Assembly: GCF_004784465.1 (NCBI RefSeq)
Contig: NZ_SRRU01000001.1
Location: forward strand, 682,001 to 746,000
DNA length: 64,000 nt
Origin: Streptomyces griseoluteus
GTDB lineage: Bacteria; Actinomycetota; Actinomycetes; Streptomycetales; Streptomycetaceae
Reading direction: 5' to 3'
Shown here: in pieces, positions 55,588 through 63,498 of the stretch
Layout: each line of letters starts with the position of its first letter
Position numbering within the stretch: the first letter of the stretch is position 1
Notes under the pieces: generated by a model
What the model was told of the DNA's origin: nothing
Database searches by the model: none
The model's input: only the letters and a program-made list of their open reading frames with translations
Translations under genes and position numbers: made by a program

Positions 55588-56955
55588 ATGGCTGACACCG
55601 TCCGGGTGCTGTTACCGGTCCTGCTGGTTGCGATCACGCTGGTGGTGGTGCGCCGGCGGATGCCGGTCCTGTTCTGGTGGCTCGTCGGGTATCCCGTCGT
55701 CGCGCTGCGGGTGCTCATCTCGTACCGGGCGACGATGGACGCCTGCGGCCTCACGGTTCCGGCGTCGGCCGTCCGTCGGGCCACAGCCCGAATGATGGGG
55801 CGGCAGGCGGCTCCCGTTCCGCCTCGCCACTCGTTGCCGCTGCCGACCGGGGCCGGGCTCGTGATGCGGCTGCGCATGGCTACCGGACAGGCGCCCGAGG
55901 ACTTCACCGCCTCGGCCGACCGGCTTAGGCATGCCTGGGGCGCCCACGCCGTGTACGTGCGTCCCACCAAACCTGGTTGGCTCGAACTACGGTTGATCGG
56001 CTGGGACGTACTTGCCGACGTACGGCCGGCCCGGCGTCGCCTGGCGGCTGGCCCGCTCTGCCTGCCGCTCGCGCTGCGCGAAGACGGCCGATGGCACGTA
56101 CGGGACTTCCGCACCGTGCCGCACGAACTGATCCTCGGCGCCACCCAGTCCGGCAAATCCGTCTACCTGCGGAACTTGCTGTGCGGCCTGGCCCGCCAAT
56201 CGGTCGTCCTCGTCGGCATCGACTGCAAATGGGGCGTCGAACTCGCCCCGTTCGCACCCCGGTTGTCCGCGCTCGCTGACAGCCCGGACCGGGCGAACGA
56301 GATTCTCGACGTCCTGCTGGTGGAGATGGAGGCACGGTTCCGCCGCATTGGCCTCAGCGGCGCGGCCGGACCGGACGCCGTGCTCACCTCGGACGTGTGG
56401 GGGCTGCCGGACGACGTACGGCCGGTGCCGGTCGTGGTCGTCGTGGACGAGGTGGCGGAACTCTTCCTCGCCGCGAGCAAGGACGACGAGAAGCGACGGG
56501 ACGCGATGGTCACCAAGCTGATCCGCCTCGCCCAGCTCGGCCGCGCGGCCGGCATCTACCTGGAGGTGTGCGGACAGCGCTTCGGCTCCGAACTCGGCAA
56601 GGGCGCCACCATGCTTCGTGCCCAGTTGACCGGACGGGTCTGCCACCGGGTCAACGACGAGTCGTCGGCGAACATGGCGCTGGCCGACATCGCTCCTGAG
56701 GCGGCCCTGGCCGCTACCTCCATCCCGGCCGAACGTCCCGGCTTCGCGATCGTCGGTGACTCCTCCGGCGGCTGGTCCCGTGTCCGCTCGCCTCACCTGA
56801 CCCTCGACGACGCGGCGGCCGTGTGCCGCGATACCTCCGGCCTAGTGCCGGAACTGTCCCGGCTCGACTCCTTCCGGCCCGTCGTCGCCGTCGAGTCCGC
56901 CGGTCCGCCCTCATCCGCCGCTACCGCGCCCGCCGCTCGCCCGGTGACCGGGTAG
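55588..56955 (+). CDS. traB: TraB-like FtsK/SpoIIIE DNA translocase
   Basis: 455 aa. N-terminal hydrophobic helix (VLLPVLLVAITLVVV) and a second at about 27-45 anchor it in the membrane. The FtsK domain has Walker A GATQSGKSV and Walker B VVVVVDEVAE, then a conserved GKGATMLRAQLTGRV segment. Streptomyces TraB proteins form a hexameric pump that moves double-stranded DNA between mycelia, without relaxase nicking. The C-terminus beyond about 400 is Pro/Ala-rich; a winged-helix clt-binding gamma domain is not obvious. Confidence 0.9.
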   Translation: MADTVRVLLPVLLVAITLVVVRRRMPVLFWWLVGYPVVALRVLISYRATMDACGLTVPASAVRRATARMMGRQAAPVPPRHSLPLPTGAGLVMRLRMATGQAPEDFTASADRLRHAWGAHAVYVRPTKPGWLELRLIGWDVLADVRPARRRLAAGPLCLPLALREDGRWHVRDFRTVPHELILGATQSGKSVYLRNLLCGLARQSVVLVGIDCKWGVELAPFAPRLSALADSPDRANEILDVLLVEMEARFRRIGLSGAAGPDAVLTSDVWGLPDDVRPVPVVVVVDEVAELFLAASKDDEKRRDAMVTKLIRLAQLGRAAGIYLEVCGQRFGSELGKGATMLRAQLTGRVCHRVNDESSANMALADIAPEAALAATSIPAERPGFAIVGDSSGGWSRVRSPHLTLDDAAAVCRDTSGLVPELSRLDSFRPVVAVESAGPPSSAATAPAARPVTG

Positions 56956-57038
56956 CCGCGCCTCTTCCCGTAGGTCGGCGTGACCGCGCCTCACGCCACG
57001 TCCTTACCCCCTCCATGCCCGAAAGCGGAAGGAACGCC

Positions 57039-57755
57039 GTGCCCATGCGTGCCCACCTGGTCCGCGTAGACGCCGTGCTCGTGCAGGCGGTCATCGCCGG
57101 GGCCCTGTCCTTCTCTCACCTGCACGACCTCGCCGAAGCGTCCGGACAGGGCGGGTGGAAGGCATGGGCCTACCCGGTCAGTGTCGACCTGCTGCTGGTC
57201 GCCGCCTGGCGCCGGATGCGCGACGAGCACCGCGCCGGACGACCGGCCGGGGGACCACGGCTGTGGTTCCTGGTCGCCCTGGCCGCGTCCCTCGGTGCCA
57301 ACGTCGCCACTGCCGGCCTCCTCGACCTGGGCCACGTTCCCGCCTCGCTCCGCGTCGTCGTCGCAGGCTGGCCCGCCATCGCCTTCTTCGGCGGAACACT
57401 CCTCGCCCACGCCCCGCACGACCCGGAAGCGTCGGCCACACCGGAGGACGGTACGGACGCTGCTGAGGAGCCACGCCGGACCCCGGACACCGCCGCCGCG
57501 CCCCATCAGGACGCCCTTCCGGCACCGTCCAACGATGGCGAACCCGCTGCTACGGCCACTGCCACCGGCCTGGCCGCCGGGCCCTCCCCAGCCCCGGTTC
57601 CCGCCGTCGCACTCCCGCCCGCCCTCATCGATCGCGCTCGTGCCCTGGCCGAAGAACACCGCTCGGCCACCGGTCGCCCCGCCGACCCCGACGCCGTACG
57701 CGCTCGGCTCGGCCTACCCCCGTCCATGACGGCATCCGTCGCCGCCCACCTCTGA
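57039..57755 (+). CDS. DUF2637/SpdB-like membrane protein
   Basis: 238 aa from GTG 57039 behind GGAAGGA. About four transmembrane helices in the first 130 residues (VDAVLVQAVIAGALSFSHLH, YPVSVDLLLVAAW, LWFLVALAASLGANV, VVVAGWPAIAFFGG), then a Pro/Ala-rich tail and a C-terminal helical part. DUF2637 proteins are spread (Spd) proteins of Streptomyces plasmids and AICEs. They are thought to help intramycelial movement of the element after TraB transfer. Confidence 0.85.
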   Translation: MPMRAHLVRVDAVLVQAVIAGALSFSHLHDLAEASGQGGWKAWAYPVSVDLLLVAAWRRMRDEHRAGRPAGGPRLWFLVALAASLGANVATAGLLDLGHVPASLRVVVAGWPAIAFFGGTLLAHAPHDPEASATPEDGTDAAEEPRRTPDTAAAPHQDALPAPSNDGEPAATATATGLAAGPSPAPVPAVALPPALIDRARALAEEHRSATGRPADPDAVRARLGLPPSMTASVAAHL

Positions 57756-57768
57756 GAGGAGCACCACC

Positions 57769-57948
57769 ATGCACCGGCGCTTCCGCAACGTCCGTCGTAT
57801 CGGCCCGGTGAACGTCGCCTCCTATCTCGACCGCGGAAGGAACCGCCACCTGGCCGCCTGCACCGCGCCACGTTGCGACTTCTCCGCCGAGTACGACAGC
57901 CGTGCCGCCGCCGAACTCGCCGCCCGCACCCACCGCTGCTCGGCCTGA
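57769..57948 (+). CDS. Small mobile element transfer protein (Spd-like)
   Basis: 59 aa from ATG 57769, AGAGGAG upstream. Starts MHRRFRNVRRIGPVNV, basic, then CTAPRCDFSAEYDSRAAAEL and ends AARTHRCSA, with three Cys that may bind zinc. It matches the short transfer proteins found in the spd cluster of AICEs. It lies 13 bp after the DUF2637 gene and 14 bp before the next, so it is co-transcribed. Confidence 0.8.
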   Translation: MHRRFRNVRRIGPVNVASYLDRGRNRHLAACTAPRCDFSAEYDSRAAAELAARTHRCSA

Positions 57949-57962
57949 GAGGAAACCACCAC

Positions 57963-58118
57963 ATGGACGTCCCGCTCTGGCTCGCCCTCCTCTGCATCGG
58001 GGTCCTGGGCGTCAAGCTCATCCGCCCGCCCTCGTGGCTCATCGCCGTGCTGCTCCTCGGCGGCTACCTCCTCGCCGACAGCCTGCTGGCCCCGGTCATC
58101 AACTCCCTCGTCAAGTAA
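57963..58118 (+). CDS. Very small membrane protein in the spd cluster
   Basis: 51 aa from ATG 57963. Almost entirely hydrophobic: PLWLALLCIGVLGVKLI and WLIAVLLLGGYLLADSLL predict two transmembrane helices. Position between two other spd genes supports a role in spread. Confidence 0.75.
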   Translation: MDVPLWLALLCIGVLGVKLIRPPSWLIAVLLLGGYLLADSLLAPVINSLVK

Positions 58119-58137
58119 ACCGAAAGGAGATCCGCCC

Positions 58138-58440
58138 ATGTTCCGCCCGAACATCCCGACCATGCCCCAGCCCACCGGCCTGGTCACCCCGCCCACCGTC
58201 GTCGAGCCGACCGCTATCACCCCGGCCGCCCCGACTCCGCCAGCCGCCGGCACCCCGGCATCGGCCCACCCCGCCGTCCAGCTCACTCCTAGCACCACGC
58301 TCGCCCTCGTCGGCGGCGGTACCGCCGTGGTCCTGGTCGTCGGCGCCGTCCTCGTCTCGATGCTCCTCGCCGTCGCCATCACGGCCACCTCCGTGGCCGT
58401 CTGCGCCGTGGTCATGCGCTCCCTTCTCACCAGGCGCTGA
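58138..58440 (+). CDS. SpdD-like protein
   Basis: 100 aa from ATG 58138 (AAAGGAG upstream). N-terminal half rich in Pro, Ala and Thr; C-terminal half a long hydrophobic stretch (LALVGGGTAVVLVVGAVLVS onward) ending in a basic RSLLTRR. This matches SpdD-type spread proteins. It ends the spd cluster; the next gene has its own palindromic operator. Confidence 0.82.
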   Translation: MFRPNIPTMPQPTGLVTPPTVVEPTAITPAAPTPPAAGTPASAHPAVQLTPSTTLALVGGGTAVVLVVGAVLVSMLLAVAITATSVAVCAVVMRSLLTRR

Positions 58441-58476
58441 CCACATCCGCTCCGCCCCGTTCGGCTTGCCCACGAT

Positions 58477-58492
58477 GTCTAGCCCCCTGGAC
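58477..58492. promoter_or_regulatory. AICE operator copy upstream of rep
   Basis: GTCTAG-CCCC-CTGGAC, one mismatch in the right half-site, 48 bp before the rep ATG. Likely repressor site controlling replication. Confidence 0.7.
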
Positions 58493-58539
58493 AAGCCGGG
58501 CGGGTTCCCAGCTTCCGTTCTCCAAGGAGGAACCCGCAC

Positions 58540-59916
58540 ATGCGTCCTGCGGCTCCGACCGGAGCCATCCGCCAACTGGTGACCCTCGTTCAGCAGGGCG
58601 ACCTCAGCACCTACGCACGGCAGATCCACCGCCTCGGCGGCTGCGAGCGGCCGGTACGGATGGAGGGCCACCGGCTTGACGTCCACGCCCCAACTGGCGA
58701 GATCGTCCGGGAGATCGTGGACCGCGACCTCCCCGCCGGACAGCTCCTCATCCGCTGCAACAACCGCCGGGCCACCCGGTGCGCCGCTTGCGCCGAGGTG
58801 TACCGCCAGGACACCTTCCACCTGGTCACGGCTGGCCTGAGCGGGGGCAAGGGGATCGGCCCGGCCGTCGCCCAACACCCGCGCGTCTTCGCCACCTTCA
58901 CCGCCCCTTCCTTCGGCCCCGTCCATAACCGGCCCGCAGGCGGTCGGTGCCGCTGTGGTCGTCGGCACCTGGAGGACGACCCCACCCTGGGCACGCCGCT
59001 CGACCCCGACCGGTACGACTACCGCGCGGCCGTCCTGTGGAACGCCCACGCAGGCGGGCTCTGGGCCCGCTTCACCACCTACCTGCGCCACCAACTCGCG
59101 TCCCGCGCGGGCATCGGACGCTCAGCTCTGCGCGAGTGCCTCAAGGTCTCGTACGCCAAGGTCGCCGAGTACCAGCGGCGCGGCGCCGTCCACTTCCACG
59201 CGGTCATCCGCCTCGACGGCCCGGACGGTGCCGAAGACGCTCCGCCGGCCTGGGCCACGACCGAATTACTCAGCGACGCGATCCGCTCGGCGGCCCGTCT
59301 CGCCGAAACGCCCGGCCCCGTCCTCGACGGCCGGTTGTACGCCGCCCGTTTCGGCGAGCAGCTCGACATCCGTCCCATCCGCTCGGCCGACTTCGCGGGC
59401 AGCTCGGAGCTGTCCAGCCGCGCTGTGGCCGCCTACATCGCCAAGTACGCCACCAAGGGCGCCGAGACCGCAGGCACCCTGGACCGCCCCATTCGCAATC
59501 CGATCACTGACTTGATCGGCTCGGGCGTCACCGACCACGCCCGGCGGATGATCCTCACCTGCTGGCACCTTGGTGCGCTCCCCGAACTCGAAGACCTGCG
59601 CCTGCGCAAGTGGGCCCACATGCTCGGCTTCCGCGGCCACTTCTCCACCAAGTCCCGTGCCTACTCCGTCACCCTCGGCGCCCTCCGTCAGGAACGCGCC
59701 GACCACAACGAAGCCTTGGCCCGCCAGCGTGCGGCCGAGGCTGGCCACCCACTGCCCGACCCGGACACCGTCCTCGTCCTTTCCCACTGGGTCTTCGCCG
59801 GGACGGGCCTAACTGCGGCAGAGCACCTCATCACTCACGGCAGTAGTGCCCCTACAGGCCAGGCAGATGACGACACGGAAGGAGCGCTGACGTGGACCAC
59901 CGACGCGACGAACTGA
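58540..59916 (+). CDS. RepSA-like rolling-circle replication initiator
   Basis: 458 aa, ATG behind AAGGAGG. An N-terminal Cys pair (CNNRRATRCAAC) suggests a zinc element. The HUH-type motif is H218-F-H220 (GAVHFHAVIRLDGPDG), with a downstream YIAKYATKG segment that should hold the catalytic Tyr. It nicks the double-strand origin to start replication of the excised circle. A truncated relative lies at 42622. It overlaps xis by 25 bp. Confidence 0.92.
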   Translation: MRPAAPTGAIRQLVTLVQQGDLSTYARQIHRLGGCERPVRMEGHRLDVHAPTGEIVREIVDRDLPAGQLLIRCNNRRATRCAACAEVYRQDTFHLVTAGLSGGKGIGPAVAQHPRVFATFTAPSFGPVHNRPAGGRCRCGRRHLEDDPTLGTPLDPDRYDYRAAVLWNAHAGGLWARFTTYLRHQLASRAGIGRSALRECLKVSYAKVAEYQRRGAVHFHAVIRLDGPDGAEDAPPAWATTELLSDAIRSAARLAETPGPVLDGRLYAARFGEQLDIRPIRSADFAGSSELSSRAVAAYIAKYATKGAETAGTLDRPIRNPITDLIGSGVTDHARRMILTCWHLGALPELEDLRLRKWAHMLGFRGHFSTKSRAYSVTLGALRQERADHNEALARQRAAEAGHPLPDPDTVLVLSHWVFAGTGLTAAEHLITHGSSAPTGQADDDTEGALTWTTDATN

Positions 59917-60086
59917 TGACCGTCCCGCAGATCCTCGCGGAGCTGGGTGGGGTGTCTCGCCGCACCTTCTACCGGTGGCGTGAACTGGGGCAGGGACCCG
60001 CTGCGTTCAAGCTGCCCAATGGCGAACTCCGAGTGTGGCGGGCTGACTTCGCCGCTTGGTTGCGTCAGTTGGAGGCGGCGGCGTGA
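59892..60086 (+). CDS. xis: Excisionase (Xis-like HTH)
   Basis: 64 aa from GTG 59892 behind AAGGAGC; ATG 59916 (ATGA with the rep stop) is an alternative. A MerR-like HTH: TVPQILAELGGVSRRTFYRW and LPNGELRVWRADFAAWL. Excisionases bind near attP and direct the integrase to excise. It overlaps int by GTGA. Confidence 0.92.
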   Translation: MDHRRDELMTVPQILAELGGVSRRTFYRWRELGQGPAAFKLPNGELRVWRADFAAWLRQLEAAA

Positions 60087-61456
60087 AGTCTCTCGACGTG
60101 AAGGTGTGGGGTGTCCGGAAGCGGAACACCAAGAATCCGTCCTATGACGTCCGGTGGATGGTCGCCGGAAAGGTCTTTTCCGAGCAGTTTCGCACCAAGG
60201 GGCTGGCGGACCACTACCGGTCCAAGCTGCTCCGCGCTACCCATGCGGGTGAAGAGTTCGACACGGTGACGGGGTTACCGGAATCGATGGTCGAGAAGGC
60301 GGCCTCGATGACCTGGTACGCATTCGCTCTGAAGTACCTCGCCATGAAGTGGCCGCACGCGGCGCCCAACACGCGGAACGGAATCAATGAAGCGCTGACT
60401 GCCGTGACGATGGCCCTTCTCGACGAGCGTCCGGGGCAGCCGTCCGAGGAACTGCTCAGGAAGGCGCTGCGCAACTGGGCCTTTGTCCTTCCCGGTCCGG
60501 ACGAGCGTGAATTGCCGACCGAGGTCGCGAACGTATTGCACTGGGTGGCCAAGGCGTCGCGCCCGCTCTCGGACCTCGGGGACGCCGCGATTGGCAGGGC
60601 CGTCCTGGACTCGCTCAAGCTGAAGCTCGACGGGACGGCGGCAGCCGCGGAGACCGTCCGGCGCAAGCGTCGGACACTCGTCAATGCGCTGCACTACGCG
60701 GTGGACCTGGGGGAGTTCAAGGAGAACCCGATCACGGGTATCCGCTGGAAGAAGCCGAAGGTCACCGGGGAGGTCGATCCTCGGGTGGTCGCCAATCCCG
60801 AGCAGGCTCGGACCCTGCTGACGGCGGTTTCGTACGTCGGTGGGTACAACCGTGCGCGTGGCCGTCGGCTCGTCGGCCTGTTCGCGCTCATGTACTACGG
60901 CGCCTTACGTCCGGCTGAGGCGGTCGGCCTCACCAAGGCGGACGTGAAGCTGCCCGAGACCGGCTGGGGGACAGTCCTGCTGAACCGGACGCGTCCCAGT
61001 GTCGGCAAGCAATGGACGGACTCCGGCGATACCCATGACGACCGTGGTCTGAAGAACCGGCCGGCGGAGGAGGTGCGGGTTGTGCCGGTCCCGCCCCAGC
61101 TCGTCGCCATCCTCCGGCAGCACCTCGACACCTTCGGCGCCGCCGAGGACGGGCGGCTGTTCACCAACGAGCGCGGGGGAGTGGTGGGCTCGTCCACGTA
61201 CTACCGCGTCTGGCAGGAGGCCCGTGCGCTGGCGCTCCCGCCGGCCACGGCCGCTTCACCGCTTGCGGCCCGGCCGTACGATCTGAGGCACTCGGCCCTA
61301 TCGACCTGGCTCAATTCCGGAGTGGACCCCACCGAGGTGGCCGAACGCGCCGGTAACAGCGTGGAAGTCCTGCTGAGCCGATACGCCAAGTGCATCGACG
61401 GACGGCAGGAGATCGCGAATCGCAAGATCGAAGATCTCTTGCGCGAATACGAGTGA
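60083..61456 (+). CDS. int: Tyrosine-type site-specific integrase
   Basis: 457 aa from GTG 60083. The catalytic domain has R276 (GALRPAEAVGL), R402-H403 in YDLRHSALSTW and Y434 (LLSRYAKC). The N-terminal SAM-like core-binding domain precedes it. It recombines attP with the 45-bp core of tRNA-Arg(CCG). All catalytic residues are present apart from the usual variation of the box III His (AGNS), which is common in AICE integrases. xis-int coupling suggests joint expression. Confidence 0.95.
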   Translation: MKSLDVKVWGVRKRNTKNPSYDVRWMVAGKVFSEQFRTKGLADHYRSKLLRATHAGEEFDTVTGLPESMVEKAASMTWYAFALKYLAMKWPHAAPNTRNGINEALTAVTMALLDERPGQPSEELLRKALRNWAFVLPGPDERELPTEVANVLHWVAKASRPLSDLGDAAIGRAVLDSLKLKLDGTAAAAETVRRKRRTLVNALHYAVDLGEFKENPITGIRWKKPKVTGEVDPRVVANPEQARTLLTAVSYVGGYNRARGRRLVGLFALMYYGALRPAEAVGLTKADVKLPETGWGTVLLNRTRPSVGKQWTDSGDTHDDRGLKNRPAEEVRVVPVPPQLVAILRQHLDTFGAAEDGRLFTNERGGVVGSSTYYRVWQEARALALPPATAASPLAARPYDLRHSALSTWLNSGVDPTEVAERAGNSVEVLLSRYAKCIDGRQEIANRKIEDLLREYE

Positions 61457-61648
61457 ATCACTGCTCGACCGCTTGCCCCCAGCTCTCAGGGTTGGGGGCT
61501 TCGTCGTGTATCGGCCTAGCTTCATCGGTCCTTGGTTGCTAGGTGCACCTGCCGGGTTGCATCGCATTTCTCCAGTGATTCCCCGTCCCGGCCGCCCCGT
61601 CCGGTTCGCGCTCTACGCAGGGAACGCCGCGATGCGGACCCTCGGCCT

Positions 61649-62032
61649 ATGGGGGCTTTAGAGAAGGCGTCACGTCGGCTGAATGGCGGCCAGTCGCGTT
61701 GCCCGTTCTGTGGTTTGCCGCAAGATCGGGTGGCCACGCTGGAGCAGGATTGGGTGATGTTGGAGCCGGACATGGCTCCTCTGGCTCATACGGTGCCGGC
61801 GGACTACCGGTGGATCGAGCTCTCCGATGGGAGGGTGACCGTGTACGGCGTGTGTCCGCCCGATCAGTTCCAGCGGTGCCGCATCGAGCACCGATTGGCC
61901 TGCCCGGCGCAGGCGCTGCCGGATCTCTGGCCGTGGCTGACGACGCTCCGCGGGGAGAACGCGCGCCAGGCGGAACGGCAGGACGAGCCCAAGCCGCCTC
62001 CGTCCATTGAGGAATGGCCGGACGCCGGCTGA
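61649..62032 (+). CDS. DUF6083-type zinc-finger-like protein
   Basis: 127 aa from ATG 61649. N-terminal RCPFCGLPQDRV is a CxxC knuckle, and CPPDQFQRCRIEHRLACPAQ later supplies three more Cys and a His, so one or two zinc sites are likely. It matches the pattern I know as DUF6083, often next to int in Streptomyces elements. Function unknown. No clear ribosome site; the ORF is in frame far upstream, so the start is uncertain. Confidence 0.65.
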   Translation: MGALEKASRRLNGGQSRCPFCGLPQDRVATLEQDWVMLEPDMAPLAHTVPADYRWIELSDGRVTVYGVCPPDQFQRCRIEHRLACPAQALPDLWPWLTTLRGENARQAERQDEPKPPPSIEEWPDAG

Positions 62033-62076
62033 CGGCCACGACGGAAATGGCGGGCCTGACCTGGGTCGATGCTCCC

Positions 62077-62105
62077 AAGATCCCGTCCATGAATAGTCCA
62101 CAGAC
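62077..62105 (+). repeat. 29-bp repeat, copy 2
   Basis: AAGATCCCGTCCATGAATAG plus TCCACAGAC. It matches 62521-62549 at 27 of 29 positions and 46265-46293 in its first 22 or so. About 20 bp of further similarity (TGACCTGGG) precede copies 2 and 3. Confidence 0.75.
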
Positions 62106-62271
62106 CCCGTCCTAGCTAGGGGCGCGGTGATCGCGAGAGGTTTCCTTAGGAATCTACCGAAAGGCTATTGACTTACGACGCCAGGCGTGGATCGTAGTTA
62201 GTAGCCCATAACACCGAAAGAGTTGCAAAGTCGATCAGGACGTCTAGTCGGCGAAGTGACTTGGACAGGAT

Positions 62272-62504
62272 ATGGTTCAGGCCCCCAGCAAGCCGGCGCG
62301 ATACCGAGACGACAGTGACGACTGGAGTTTCAGGACACGCGCAGTACTACTGGGGACTGTTTTTTGCCCTCAGGGTGCGGCCACTGCACTGTGCTCTACC
62401 GCGACGGTCGGCCGACCGAGATCGGCTACGGCGGGGCACCGCCCGATGAACCGATCGTCAGGCCCCTGGACCTGTCCGGGGGCTTTGCTGTTTGCCGGGG
62501 CTGA
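62272..62504 (+). pseudogene. Possible frameshifted Cys-rich small gene
   Basis: From ATG 62272 (GGACAGGAT upstream) the frame reads MVQAPSKPARYRDDSDDW to TVFCPQG. In the +1 frame it continues CGHCTVLYRDGRPTEIGY and ends after GGFAVCRG at 62504. One missing base in the G-run near 62368 would join them into CPQGCGHC, a zinc-ribbon-like motif. A promoter-like TTGACT lies at 62168. It could be a decayed gene or a sequencing slip. Support is limited. Confidence 0.35.
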
Positions 62505-62520
62505 CCTGGGCAGACGTCTC

Positions 62521-62549
62521 AAGATCCTGTCCACGAATAGTCCACAGAC
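62521..62549 (+). repeat. 29-bp repeat, copy 3
   Basis: AAGATCCTGTCCACGAATAG plus TCCACAGAC, 104 bp from the right att core. See copies at 62077 and 46265. Confidence 0.75.
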
Positions 62550-62594
62550 GCCGACATACGGCCGCTTCGGGCGGCACATGCCTGCACATACGCG

Positions 62595-62634
62595 AAGACC
62601 CCGGCCTCAGCGTTTCCGCTGGTGACGGGGTCTT
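62595..62634. terminator. Terminator of tRNA-Arg
   Basis: AAGACCCCG (62595-62603) pairs with CGGGGTCTT (62626-62634). On the minus strand it starts 19 bp after the tRNA 3' end, ending in a T-rich tract. Confidence 0.75.
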
Positions 62635-62652
62635 TGGGCACCTGATCCAAGG

Positions 62653-62724
62653 TGCCCCCGGCAGGATTCGAACCTGCGCACACGGCTCCGGAGGCCGTTG
62701 CTCTATCCCCTGAGCTACGGGGGC
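62653..62724 (-). tRNA. tRNA-Arg(CCG)
   Basis: Cloverleaf on the minus strand: acceptor GCCCCCG/CGGGGGC, D arm TAGCTCAGGGGATAGAGC-like, anticodon arm ACGGC-CTCCGGA-GCCGT with anticodon CCG, T arm GCAGG-TTCGAAT-CCTGC, discriminator A. CCA is not encoded. Its 3' part (45 bp) is repeated at 43267-43311, so it is the integration target of the element and has been restored by attP sequence. Confidence 0.96.
62656..62700. other. att site in the tRNA gene, int side
   Basis: 45 bp identical to 43267-43311, covering anticodon arm to T arm and part of the acceptor stem. The intact tRNA is reconstituted here. Confidence 0.92.
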
Positions 62725-63498
62725 GTGTCGGGCGTTGCGCTGGGCGCTTGCGGCGACGGGTAGAACCCTAGCAGGTCTTCGAGGGTGATCAGGAACGGGT
62801 TTGCCCGGGCGGGGTCGACTGGCGGGCCCACCGTGGGGAGGGCCTTGTTCTGCGGCTCGGCCGGAGCCTGGCCATTGTGCGAGGTGTGCGTCCGGCACAC
62901 GTGGTCCGGCGGGGTTTCTCCGTGGCCGGCTGCGCCTCCCCGCCTCCGCAAGTTCGCCCCAGGGATGGCCCGGCCGCACTCCGGCGCTCGGCCTGGCCTC
63001 CATTCGAGGCTCACCATGTCCGTGAACCGAGGTCTGGCGTCGGCCAGCAGCCGCCCCTACAGCGCCCCCCTCGTGTCCGTGGGCCTGGGTTCGGCGCCGA
63101 CCGACGGCCGCTCCTACGGCGTCCCTCCGTCTCCGTGGTCCGGGACCTGGCATCGGCCGGCATCCACCCCTACGGCGCCCCTCTCGTGTCCGTGGGCCCG
63201 GGCTCGGCGCCGGCCGGCAGCCGCCCCTACGGCGCCCTCTCCCTCCGTGTCCGTGGTCCGGGACCTGGCATCGGCCGGCACCCACCCCTACGGCGTACCT
63301 CCGTGTCCGTGGGCCCCGGCCTGGCATCTGCCGGCGTCCACGCCTACGGCGGCCCACCGTGTCCGTCGTCCCGTCCCGTACCCCGCCCCCCCCGCAGCGG
63401 AGCGCCCCCCCCGTCCACCCAAATCCCACCACCACCCGTCAGAGCGAGAACTCCCGAAAATCGGGACGCGGCCGCCCGCCCCGACCTACTCTCGAGTT
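62725..63498. other. Intergenic region with minisatellite
   Basis: 774 bp between tRNA-Arg and the response regulator. Apart from the tandem repeat at 63015-63370 I see the tRNA promoter side near 62,725-62,790 and the presumed promoter of the next gene near 63,460-63,492. No convincing gene, although one plus-strand frame stays open through the repeats because units are near multiples of three. Confidence 0.6.
63015..63370 (+). repeat. 56/57-bp minisatellite, six units
   Basis: Units start at 63015, 63072, 63128, 63185, 63246 and 63302, with a broken seventh at 63358. Each begins CGTGTCCGTGG or a variant and ends near CCCCTACGGCGCC. Units 2 and 4 are closest to each other (TCGGCGCCG core), and units 3 and 5 likewise (GGGACCTGGCATCGGCCGGC core), giving a 113-118 bp higher-order repeat. 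Confidence 0.85.

Larger units (their letters stand above)
43267..62700 (+). mobile_element. pSAM2-type AICE integrated at tRNA-Arg(CCG)
   Basis: About 19.4 kb bounded by 45-bp direct repeats of the tRNA 3' region. It contains the AICE core set in the usual order: regulatory genes, traB-like FtsK translocase, spd genes, rolling-circle rep, xis, int and a DUF6083 gene near the int-side att. Cargo at the far end is a Type ISP restriction-modification enzyme, a DUF6308 protein and a small gene pair. The int side abuts the intact tRNA. All core genes appear unbroken, so excision and transfer look possible. Confidence 0.92.

Noticed and set aside
63015..63370. Minisatellite as CRISPR array
   Set aside because: Units are contiguous and diverged throughout, with no constant repeat separated by unique spacers.
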